Below, piece after piece: positions 1 through 6,252 of a stretch of DNA of 7,700 bases. The notes beneath the pieces are model-generated. The model searched no databases, was not told the origin of the DNA, and saw only the letters and a program-made list of their open reading frames with translations. The first letter of the stretch is position 1, and each line of letters starts with the position of its first letter. A program made the translations under genes and the position numbers. This DNA is from an uncultured Coprococcus sp. (lineage in GTDB: Bacteria; Bacillota; Clostridia; Lachnospirales; Lachnospiraceae), in NCBI GenBank assembly GCA_900548315.1, contig URJU01000103.1, positions 1 to 7,700 of the forward strand. The letters run 5' to 3'.

Positions 1-1
1 A

Positions 2-1477
2 AGCTCAGTAACATTTACAGACAAAAACCTTCAGGATGGCAAGAAATATACATACAAGGTAAGAGGGTATTACAAACTTAACTCAGGCACCAGGTATGGA
101 GCCTACACCACCACTTGCACAGGTGTCACCATCGCCGACAACATAGAGAACTTTAATGTTGCTGCAACATCTGCAAACGCTGTCAAACTCTCATGGAGTC
201 CTATCACAGCTGCCACAGGATACAGAATATACAGACTTAATCCAACTACAGGCAATTACGAATCGGTCAAGACTTTGACTGATTCGACAACTTCAACCTA
301 CACTGACCAGGGACTCAACGCTGGTACAGATTACAGCTACAAGATAAGAGCATACACAACGACAGAATCCGGAACCATATGGCATGTCGTATCTGACAAA
401 GTAACTAGCACCACCCTTCCAGGACCGGTGAGCGGACTCAAAGTGAGCCTTTCCACCTCAGATTCAATATCTTTGAAGTGGAATGTGGAAAACAATGTCA
501 ACGGATATCTCGTGTATATTTGGGATACCGATACCGCCACATGGACAAAGCTTGCCAATGTCAAAGGTGCCAGTCAGACCACATACAAACACACCGGGCT
601 CACATCATCGACACAGTATAATTATTCTGTGAGAGCATATTATACCAAAGATGATAAATTAAAATTCACAGACCTTTGCAGCGCCGCCAGCGCATACACT
701 GGTCCTGCAGCGCCATCCAGGATTGTCACCAAGTCAAGAAGTGCCAACTCCATCGGATTTGCTTGGAGCAGAGTTCCATCAGCCACAGGATATCTCGTTT
801 ACAAGTATGACAGCAATAGAAAGAAATATATTACGATAGCCAAGATAACAGACAATAAGACCTGTACATACACTGCAGCAGGACTTACAGCCACGACCGG
901 ATATACTTTTGCAGTCAGAGCTTACATAACCAATGATGGTGTGTCCGGAGGAAGTGCACCCACCGTACTGAGGACTGTGACTACTCCTGCAACAACATCT
1001 GCTATAAAATATATGCCTATCGGTGGTTACAGATGCACCCAATGGAACAAAGTACCTGGTGCAACCGGATACATTGTATACAAATATGATAAGCGTGCAA
1101 AGAAATATACTTCAGCAGCTAAACTTGTGGGTGAAACATCCACCACATACATAGGACCTGCCGTGGATGCCAGATATTACAGCTACACAGTGCGTGCATA
1201 TCTCACATACAACAAAATTACATACTATGGTGCTATAGCAAGTATCCCATCGTCAGCAACCTTTAAACTGACCGGAGTTATAAATGATTATGGTGTTAGA
1301 GTCCGCAGAGGACCTTCAACAAACAACAGCATCATCACAGAGCTTACAAAGGGCAATTCAGTATCCATCATCGGCGGAGTAAAGAAAAACGGACAGACCT
1401 GGTACAAGGTTTCATTTAAGATGGGATCATCTACAGTGACTGGATATGTGCGATCCGATCTTATGAAGATCAAATAA
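2..1477 (+). CDS. Fibronectin type III repeat protein with C-terminal SH3-like domain, 5' partial
   Basis: This is the last 491 residues of a larger secreted or surface protein. The frame has no stop back to base 2 and earlier codons already encode fibronectin-like sequence, so the TTG at 275 is internal and the real start is outside the window. Numbering from base 2: the tail of one domain (about 1-46), then four fibronectin type III-like domains (about 48-140, 141-234, 235-328, 329-418), each with a core tryptophan, a GYxxY strand and a Tyr-x-Tyr...VRAY-type strand. A bacterial SH3 domain follows (about 419-491), with GVRVRRGPST and a closing GYVRSDLMKIK. There is no LPXTG signal or C-terminal membrane segment, so any anchoring or catalytic module must lie upstream. 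Such domains usually act as spacers or ligand binders in Firmicutes cell-wall hydrolases and adhesins. The domain calls are firm; the overall function cannot be read from this fragment. Confidence 0.9.
   Translation, partial: SSVTFTDKNLQDGKKYTYKVRGYYKLNSGTRYGAYTTTCTGVTIADNIENFNVAATSANAVKLSWSPITAATGYRIYRLNPTTGNYESVKTLTDSTTSTYTDQGLNAGTDYSYKIRAYTTTESGTIWHVVSDKVTSTTLPGPVSGLKVSLSTSDSISLKWNVENNVNGYLVYIWDTDTATWTKLANVKGASQTTYKHTGLTSSTQYNYSVRAYYTKDDKLKFTDLCSAASAYTGPAAPSRIVTKSRSANSIGFAWSRVPSATGYLVYKYDSNRKKYITIAKITDNKTCTYTAAGLTATTGYTFAVRAYITNDGVSGGSAPTVLRTVTTPATTSAIKYMPIGGYRCTQWNKVPGATGYIVYKYDKRAKKYTSAAKLVGETSTTYIGPAVDARYYSYTVRAYLTYNKITYYGAIASIPSSATFKLTGVINDYGVRVRRGPSTNNSIITELTKGNSVSIIGGVKKNGQTWYKVSFKMGSSTVTGYVRSDLMKIK
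143..1255 (+). repeat. Four tandem fibronectin type III-like domain repeats in the coding sequence
   Basis: Four units of about 90-94 codons begin near 143, 422, 704 and 986. Each shows the same order: a short strand ending in xxW, a Gly-Tyr-x-x-Tyr hairpin, a Thr-rich xTTYxxxGL turn and a Tyr-x-Tyr-x-VRAY strand. The hairpin is most alike in units three and four (GYLVYKYDSNRKKY against GYIVYKYDKRAKKY), which suggests those two share the most recent duplication. Unit four has an atypical first strand (KYMPIGGYRCTQW). Boundaries are estimated by eye from the motif phase. Confidence 0.8.
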
Positions 1478-1524
1478 CACGATCAACCACTCTAAGAATT
1501 ATCCGTCATATAAAAATGTTGCAG

Positions 1525-1577
1525 AAAAAGCCACTGTGATATAGGAATAGTAAATCCTGTATCACAGTGGCTTTTTT
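1525..1577. terminator. Bidirectional intrinsic terminator between convergent genes
   Basis: The arms 1525-1546 and 1555-1576 pair over 22 positions with one G-U wobble, around the 8-base loop ATAGTAAA. The stem core is GCCACTGTGAT. The plus strand ends in six T (1572-1577), and the matching A run at 1525-1529 gives a T run on the minus strand. It lies 47 bases after the fibronectin-protein stop and 29 bases beyond the stop of the minus-strand hotdog gene, so it can end both transcripts. Confidence 0.93.
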
Positions 1578-1605
1578 GACTTGTATTCAATATAATACTT
1601 ACTGG

Positions 1606-2184
1606 CTATTTCACAACTTTAAACGATGCCTTTACATATCCATCTGCATAGAGCACAAGCTCTCTTCCGCTGTCTCCCCACATAAGTTCTTCCTCAGCAT
1701 ATGACGGCTCAACAAACTTTACATCAAGTCTCTTAAGGTCCTCATTTGCACATGCTGCTGTGCGGAGCAGGAGCATCCCCTGAACCACCGGATGATCTGT
1801 GAGATGTATCTTGTTCTCATCCCCTGTCTCCTTGCTGAATGTGTATACCTCATCCTTTGTAAATGTATGGAAAGGTCTCTCGTTCTCATACTCTGTCTTC
1901 TCGACTCTTTTTATGTCCTTCTCCTTGTCAGATGCCTTAACCAGTGTGATCGTCATCTTCTCAACCGGATTCTCCTCGCCCTCTGTCTTACCGAGTATGG
2001 ACAATATGTACATGAATGCATTCTCCTTGACATCACCATACTCGTATGTGATGCTGTCAGCAGCCTCAGCCTTCTTTCTGTCCACCGTATAGGATATCTT
2101 GCCTATAAATGCTCCCTGATATGTGGATGCATCCATATCTGTCATCTTTGTTCCAAGTCCCATTATTCTGTCATAAATCTTCAT
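1606..2184 (-). CDS. MaoC-like hotdog-fold protein, putative acyl-thioester hydratase, in the bioB operon
   Basis: This 192-residue soluble protein has no signal peptide. The C-terminal half resembles MaoC/PhaJ-type (R)-enoyl-CoA hydratases: FTKDEVYTFSKETGD, then IHLTDHP, then VVQGMLLLRTA, then LDVKFVEPSYAEEEL, the usual helix and second half of a hotdog domain. Asp122 and His127 match the catalytic Asp and His of that family. The loop between this His and the V-x-GM motif is only about 6 residues, against about 15 in PhaJ, so the acyl pocket should be altered. The first 100 residues are Lys/Glu-rich and may be a degenerate first hotdog; I do not recognise them. The ATG at 2184 has an AAGGAGAAGG ribosome binding site. 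The gene starts 51 bases after bioB with no terminator between. A role on a biotin-precursor acyl chain is only an inference from position; a thioesterase or lipid-related role is equally possible. Confidence 0.72.
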   Translation of the reverse strand: MKIYDRIMGLGTKMTDMDASTYQGAFIGKISYTVDRKKAEAADSITYEYGDVKENAFMYILSILGKTEGEENPVEKMTITLVKASDKEKDIKRVEKTEYENERPFHTFTKDEVYTFSKETGDENKIHLTDHPVVQGMLLLRTAACANEDLKRLDVKFVEPSYAEEELMWGDSGRELVLYADGYVKASFKVVK

Positions 2185-2235
2185 ACTATACCTTCTCCTT
2201 TTCCATCTGTAACTATATTTTCCTGACGTTACGTG

Positions 2236-3222
2236 TCACACCTTCGCATGCGCTCTGTCCGTGGTAAATCCTTTTCTCTGTATCATGTCAAAATCAAGAT
2301 CAAATGAAGTGCCATCGGTGGTCAGGAAATCTCCACTTATGACCGCATTTGCCCCCGCTGCAAGCGCTGCCTCTCCGTTGTCATCATATCTTCCTCTGCC
2401 AGCTGCCAGTCTTATCATGACCCTCGGCATGACAAATCTGTACACGGCTATGGTTCTGACATATTCCTCCTCTGTGAGGGGCGTCTTATCATAGAATGGC
2501 GTGCCTTCTCTTGGATTGAGCAGATTCATCGGAACAGAATCCACGCCGAGATCCCTGAGTTCAAACGCAAGCGCCACTCTGTCCTCAAGTGTCTCTCCCA
2601 TTCCAAACAGACTTCCACTGCACACCATAAGTCCCGCAGCCTTGGCTGCACGTATGGTTTCTTTCTTCTGCTCCTGGGTATGACTGGTACACACCTCTGG
2701 GAAATACGCAGGTGATGTCTCCAGGTTGTTATGTATTATGGTTAGTCCTGCACTCTTTAATGTCTCAAAGTCATCCTGATCCAGCAAGCCAAATGACGCA
2801 CATATATTTATATCCAACTTATCGTGTATATCCCTGACTGTATGCTCCGCGCGGGCTACTTCACGTTTTGAAAGCCTCCTGCCTTCAGCCACCAGGCAGT
2901 ACCTGAAACTTCCCTTATCCTGATCCACAGCCGCACCCTCAGTCACAGCCGGATCTCCCAGCAGATCAATCTCCGGAATCTCCTTTTGTGCTACTCTAGA
3001 CTGCGCACAGTATTTGCAGTTTTCTGTGCATCTGCCCTCTTTTACACTTATCACGGAACACACATCACATCTGTCTCCGCAGAAATGCTTTCTTATCTCA
3101 TTTGCCGAAGATGCCAGTATATCCAGATCCTCCTGTGCAAGCTGCAGTGCCTCATCATATGTGATATCCGCACCTCCACTGAGCACACGGTTCTTTAGTC
3201 TCTCAACATATTCCCTGCCCAT
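2236..3222 (-). CDS. bioB: Biotin synthase (radical SAM, dethiobiotin to biotin)
   Basis: BioB inserts sulfur into dethiobiotin, the last step of biotin synthesis, using S-adenosylmethionine and iron-sulfur clusters in the cytosol. The 328 residues match the usual family length. The radical SAM motif is CTENCKYC with Cys65, Cys69 and Cys72. By alignment in mind to E. coli BioB, the auxiliary-cluster ligands are Cys109 (RYCLVAEGRR), Cys141 (NICASFGLL), Cys201 (VCSGSLFGMGE) and Arg271 (IRLAAGR). The substrate motif HNNLETSP (164-171) is present, with Glu where E. coli has Asp155. An extra CGDRCDVC at 48-55 repeats the CX3CX2C spacing just before the radical SAM motif, and Cys178 is a further non-E. 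coli cysteine. The ATG at 3222 follows an AAAGAGGT ribosome binding site. It is first in an apparent two-gene operon with the hotdog gene; bioA, bioD and bioF are absent from the window. I see no convincing BirA operator upstream. Confidence 0.96.
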   Translation of the reverse strand: MGREYVERLKNRVLSGGADITYDEALQLAQEDLDILASSANEIRKHFCGDRCDVCSVISVKEGRCTENCKYCAQSRVAQKEIPEIDLLGDPAVTEGAAVDQDKGSFRYCLVAEGRRLSKREVARAEHTVRDIHDKLDINICASFGLLDQDDFETLKSAGLTIIHNNLETSPAYFPEVCTSHTQEQKKETIRAAKAAGLMVCSGSLFGMGETLEDRVALAFELRDLGVDSVPMNLLNPREGTPFYDKTPLTEEEYVRTIAVYRFVMPRVMIRLAAGRGRYDDNGEAALAAGANAVISGDFLTTDGTSFDLDFDMIQRKGFTTDRAHAKV

Positions 3223-3260
3223 AGATATTACCTCTTTTCTCTGATCTTCAGCCCTTGTGT

Positions 3261-3289
3261 ATAATAAATTGCTGTATCCACTGATGCCA
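3261..3289 (-). promoter_or_regulatory. Possible bioB promoter
   Basis: On the minus strand a TATTAT (3266 to 3261) matches five of six -10 bases and would give a leader of about 30 bases before bioB. The -35 position with 17-base spacing (TGGCAT, 3289 to 3284) is poor. The AT-rich TTTATTATAC stretch is the only promoter-like sequence between the upstream terminator and bioB, so this is the best guess rather than a clear promoter. Confidence 0.3.
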
Positions 3290-3337
3290 TCGCCATGTGT
3301 ACCCTGACATCACGCAGTACATATGTTTATATGGAAA

Positions 3338-3358
3338 GAGCCTGCCACCGGCAGGCTC
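3338..3358 (-). terminator. Probable terminator of the transketolase operon
   Basis: A perfect 9-bp GC-rich stem (3338-3346 with 3350-3358, GAGCCTGCC/GGCAGGCTC) has a 3-base loop. On the minus strand it is followed by TTTCC, a short T run that may also pair with the G run before the stem. It lies 113 bases beyond the stop at 3471 and about 116 bases before the bioB start, so it separates the two transcription units. The weak T run lowers certainty. A second, AT-rich hairpin nearer the stop (3392-3413, bulged 9-bp stem) has no T run. Confidence 0.62.
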
Positions 3359-3470
3359 CCCCATCTGTATATAGCTCTCTATATCTTTCACAAATATTTA
3401 GTCTAAGATATTTCATCTCAGTTATTTTAGCTTATATATCCGTCATGTATACCCAATGATAACATCACGA

Positions 3471-4409
3471 TTACAGTGCAGCCTTGATCTGCTTGTATAT
3501 ACCCTCGGCATCAAGCTCATACTTGTGAAGCAGTTCCTTTGCCGGACCTGACTCGCCAAATCTGTCCCTCACGCCTATTCTGGTAAGCTTTGTAGGGCAC
3601 TTCTCAGCAAGCACCTCTGCAACAGCACTTCCAAGTCCGCCTATGATGGAATGCTCCTCAACTGTGAACACCTTTCCAGTCTTCTGTGCCGTCTCCACGA
3701 TGATATCCTCGTCTATAGGCTTGATCGTGTGGATATTGATAAGTTCTGCATCTATACCGTCAACGGCAAGCATATCCACAGCCTTCACAGCCTCAGATAC
3801 ACAGAGTCCTGTTGCCACGATTGATATATCCTTGCCATCCTTGAGCTTTACTCCCTTGCCGATTTCAAACTTATATGTGCTCTCATCATTGAGTACCGGA
3901 ACTGCCAGCCTTCCAAATCTAAGATATACAGGACCGACATACTCATATGCTGCCTTAACCGCAGCTCTTGCCTCAACATCATCACATGGATTGATGACCA
4001 CCATACCAGGTATCTCTCTCATAAGTGCGAGATCCTCGCAGCACTGATGTGTAGCTCCGTCTTCACCAACCGAAATTCCTGCATGTGTAGCACCAATCTT
4101 CACATTCAGGTGTGGGTAACCGATCGTGTTTCTAACCTGCTCAAATGCACGTCCTGCAGCAAACATTGCAAATGAACTCATAAATGGGACATATCCGCAT
4201 GTCGACATTCCGGCAGCTATGCCTGCCATATTCGCCTCTGCGATACCACAGTCAACATGACGCTCCGGATATGCTTTCTTAAAAATAGCTGTCTTGGTTG
4301 CCTCTGCAAGGTCTGCATCCAAAACAACAAGATCATCATGTTCCTTTGCTATCTCCACTAATGCATTGCCGTAGCTCTCTCTGGTTGCGATTGCTTTATT
4401 CTCTATCAT
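3471..4409 (-). CDS. Transketolase, C-terminal subunit of a split enzyme
   Basis: This 312-residue subunit carries the pyrimidine-binding and C-terminal domains of transketolase, which moves two-carbon ketol units between sugar phosphates. Glu58 in CGIAEANMAGIAAG corresponds to the glutamate that activates the thiamine diphosphate aminopyrimidine ring. The segment THAGISVGEDGATHQCCEDL (108-127) matches the THDSxxxGEDGPTHQPxE motif of the family. The C-terminal domain includes VEEHSIIGGLG (250-260) and RDRFGESGP (281-289). DXS is unlikely because the partner gene and domain split fit two-subunit transketolases of Firmicutes and archaea. The start codon overlaps the upstream subunit's stop as ATGA, with GAAGGAGG about 10 bases before it inside that gene. 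This implies translational coupling and matched subunit amounts. Confidence 0.95.
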   Translation of the reverse strand: MIENKAIATRESYGNALVEIAKEHDDLVVLDADLAEATKTAIFKKAYPERHVDCGIAEANMAGIAAGMSTCGYVPFMSSFAMFAAGRAFEQVRNTIGYPHLNVKIGATHAGISVGEDGATHQCCEDLALMREIPGMVVINPCDDVEARAAVKAAYEYVGPVYLRFGRLAVPVLNDESTYKFEIGKGVKLKDGKDISIVATGLCVSEAVKAVDMLAVDGIDAELINIHTIKPIDEDIIVETAQKTGKVFTVEEHSIIGGLGSAVAEVLAEKCPTKLTRIGVRDRFGESGPAKELLHKYELDAEGIYKQIKAAL

Positions 4410-5233
4410 AATGCTGCAGCCTCCTTCTCAAGTTCTGCCATGGCGATCTTGTACTCTTCCTCATTCGGAGCCTTTCCATGCCAGCCAGCCTTATCCTCCA
4501 TGAATGACACGCCCTTGCCCTTTACTGTGTGGGCGATGATGGCTGTAGGCTCACCCTTGTGGGCACGTGCCTCAGCAAATGCCTTGTCGATCTCGTCAAA
4601 ATCATTGCCATTGATGTTGACAACATGGAAATTGAATGCCTTAAACTTCTCATCTATCGGATATGGTGAACATACATCTTCAACTGTTCCATCGATCTGA
4701 AGATTGTTGTTGTCCACTATGACGCACAGATTGTCAAGCTTTCTATGTCCTGCGAACATAGCAGCCTCCCATATCTGTCCCTCCTGGATCTCTCCGTCAC
4801 CGCAGAGACAGTATGTGCGGTAATCCTTACCCTGCATCTTTGCTGCAAGTGCCATACCGACTGCCACTGAGAGTCCCTGACCAAGGGAGCCTGATGACAT
4901 GTCCACACCTGGTGTGTGTTTCTTGTCCGGATGTCCCTGAAGGTAAGATCCCACATGTCTGAGTGTCTTCAAATCTTCAATTGGGAAAAAGCCTTTTAAC
5001 GCAAGTGCTGCGTAGTAGCCTGGAGCTGTGTGTCCCTTTGAAAGTACAAATCTGTCACGATTCTCGTCCTCTGGATTCTTTGGATCCACATTCATCTCCT
5101 CGAAATAAAGATAAGTAAACAGGTCCGCTGCTGATAATGAGCCGCCTGGATGTCCGCTCTTGGCATTGTATACGCCTGTGACAATGCCCTTGCGAACTTC
5201 TACAGCTTTTTTCTGAAGTTCTAATTTGTTCAT
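4406..5233 (-). CDS. Transketolase, N-terminal subunit of a split enzyme
   Basis: This 275-residue subunit binds the diphosphate of thiamine diphosphate and Mg2+. The ThDP motif runs from GDGEIQEG (145-152) to DNNNLQ (174-179). Active-site histidines of the family appear as His28 in SGHPGG, His68 in SKGH, His101 in QGHPD and His252 in WHGK; SSGSLGQGLS (113-122) is also typical. It ends where the PP domain should end, and the next gene supplies the rest, so this is a natural split rather than a frameshift: each half has its own start and ribosome binding site. The ATG at 5233 follows AAAAGGAG with a 6-7 base gap. It is first in the operon, behind an extended -10 promoter. Role: non-oxidative pentose phosphate pathway in the cytosol. 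Confidence 0.95.
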   Translation of the reverse strand: MNKLELQKKAVEVRKGIVTGVYNAKSGHPGGSLSAADLFTYLYFEEMNVDPKNPEDENRDRFVLSKGHTAPGYYAALALKGFFPIEDLKTLRHVGSYLQGHPDKKHTPGVDMSSGSLGQGLSVAVGMALAAKMQGKDYRTYCLCGDGEIQEGQIWEAAMFAGHRKLDNLCVIVDNNNLQIDGTVEDVCSPYPIDEKFKAFNFHVVNINGNDFDEIDKAFAEARAHKGEPTAIIAHTVKGKGVSFMEDKAGWHGKAPNEEEYKIAMAELEKEAAAL

Positions 5234-5279
5234 CTCGTTCTCCTTTTAACTGGATACTGTATTTGTATCATACAGAGCC

Positions 5280-5288
5280 ATTATAACA
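5280..5288 (-). promoter_or_regulatory. Extended -10 promoter of the transketolase operon
   Basis: On the minus strand 5288 to 5280 reads TGTTATAAT, a perfect TATAAT with the TGn extension. The 17-18 base position for a -35 box has no good match, which fits extended -10 promoters. Transcription should start near 5273, giving a leader of about 40 bases. No riboswitch-like structure or cre-like operator was recognised. Confidence 0.75.
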
Positions 5289-5451
5289 TAATTTCTTTCA
5301 ATTAGTAGTACGATTTTACATGCATTTTTCAAGAAATATTGCAAGTCTTTTTCAATGTTATCTGTGCATATCGACCAAACGCCTACTGTCGAATGTCTGA
5401 CAGCACCTTAGAGTACATGTTTTGCATGATATAAAATAGTCTATACACATA
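5286..5451. other. AT-rich intergenic region between the YdcF-like gene and the transketolase operon
   Basis: About 165 bases without a reading frame of note. I find no hairpin followed by a T run that would end the MATE/YdcF-like transcript on the minus strand. The only inverted repeat seen is CTGTC...GACAG near 5386-5403, with a 5-bp stem and 8-base loop and no T tract. Readthrough into the transketolase genes is therefore possible. Confidence 0.4.
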
Positions 5452-6252
5452 TCACCCACTTATCCACTCATACAATATTCCTGCCATCTCTCTGACATAG
5501 TATGTGGGAAGCAGCCACCAGGCTGTACTGCCCGATATCGATCCGGTCTCTATGCCCTGTCTGTCAGCTATTCTCTTTGCCCTATACTCATGGAACTCAT
5601 TTGTGACTATGTTCATCTTGTCAGGGAGCCCATTTGCTCTGATGACCTCGGCGGAAAACTTTATATTCTCCCTTGTGGATGTGGACTTATCTTCCATATA
5701 TATCCTCTCAGGCGATATTCCATGCTCTGTCAGGTATTCGTACATACACTGAGCCTCAGAGATGCTCTCATCTGCTCCCTGTCCACCTGACACAACGCAT
5801 ACAGCCTCCGAGTTCTCCTCAAGATAATCCTGTGCTGCTATAAGTCTCTCTCTCAGCATAAGGCTTGGACCGCCGCCTCTCACTGCACATCCGAGCACTA
5901 CGACCGTGGCGTCACTGCGTGGAGCCTCATTTGCTGCATATACCATATTGCAGGTGATGACGGTGACCAGAGCCAACCCTCCCGCCGCTATCACCATCAC
6001 GGCTATCAGGCATATCTTCCCAACCTTCCGTTTCCATATACGCCTGAAAAGTCCATCAATCTTTTTCTTAAATACCACATACAAAGTAATCAGGCCAAAT
6101 ACGCCCATTCCCAGTATTGTTCCTATATTCACACGGCTTCCTCTGAACACCGGATATATAAATACCAACATTCCAAGCACCCCGATCACTAACAACAGCA
6201 ATCTCCAAATATAACCGTATACTTCACATTTTTCTTTTTTATTCTTCCCCAT
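5452..6252 (-). CDS. Membrane-anchored YdcF/SanA-like (DUF218) protein
   Basis: This 266-residue protein has three predicted membrane helices (about 14-35, 43-61, 79-104) and a C-terminal DUF218 domain (about 115-250). Basic clusters at 3-8, 62-64 and 70-78 suggest an N-in topology with the DUF218 domain outside the cell. Family motifs are VVVLGCAVRGGGPS (117-130), MLRERLIAA (132-140), VVSGGQGADESISEA (153-167) and STSTRENI (190-197). E. coli relatives are YdcF, which binds S-adenosylmethionine in vitro, and SanA, linked to envelope permeability and vancomycin tolerance; the reaction is unknown for most members. The ATG at 6252 lies inside the end of the MATE gene with a 14-base overlap, and AGGAGG sits only about 5 bases before it, implying coupled translation. 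ElyC/YdcF-like envelope roles are plausible but unproven here. Confidence 0.85.
   Translation of the reverse strand: MGKNKKEKCEVYGYIWRLLLLVIGVLGMLVFIYPVFRGSRVNIGTILGMGVFGLITLYVVFKKKIDGLFRRIWKRKVGKICLIAVMVIAAGGLALVTVITCNMVYAANEAPRSDATVVVLGCAVRGGGPSLMLRERLIAAQDYLEENSEAVCVVSGGQGADESISEAQCMYEYLTEHGISPERIYMEDKSTSTRENIKFSAEVIRANGLPDKMNIVTNEFHEYRAKRIADRQGIETGSISGSTAWWLLPTYYVREMAGILYEWISG

Noticed and set aside
275..277. TTG as the start of the fibronectin-repeat gene
   Set aside because: The frame stays open to base 2 and the upstream codons encode fibronectin-like sequence with the same motifs, so this codon is internal.
779..1042. Minus-strand open frame inside the fibronectin gene
   Set aside because: It is a Cys/Ser-rich antisense frame with no family resemblance or ribosome binding site, overlapping strongly supported domains.
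1792..2226. Plus-strand open frames opposite the hotdog gene
   Set aside because: Cys/Leu-rich composition is typical of antisense frames; the minus-strand gene has a clear ribosome binding site and family motifs.
3369..3384. Short inverted repeat ATATAG-CTCT-CTATAT
   Set aside because: A 6-bp AT-rich stem without a T run is expected by chance in this AT-rich gap; no terminator or operator claim is warranted.
3223..3470. Possible riboswitch or small RNA in the gap before bioB
   Set aside because: Apart from the terminator-like hairpin at 3338-3358 and a bulged AT-rich hairpin at 3392-3413, no conserved riboswitch core was recognised.
4717..4956. Second minus-strand frame inside the transketolase N-terminal gene
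   Set aside because: It lies in another frame across the thiamine-binding region and has no recognisable domain or start signal.
5305..5430. Loosely similar AGTAC...CATG stretches near 5307 and 5412
   Set aside because: The match is broken and short and could be chance in AT-rich sequence; not supported as a repeated operator.
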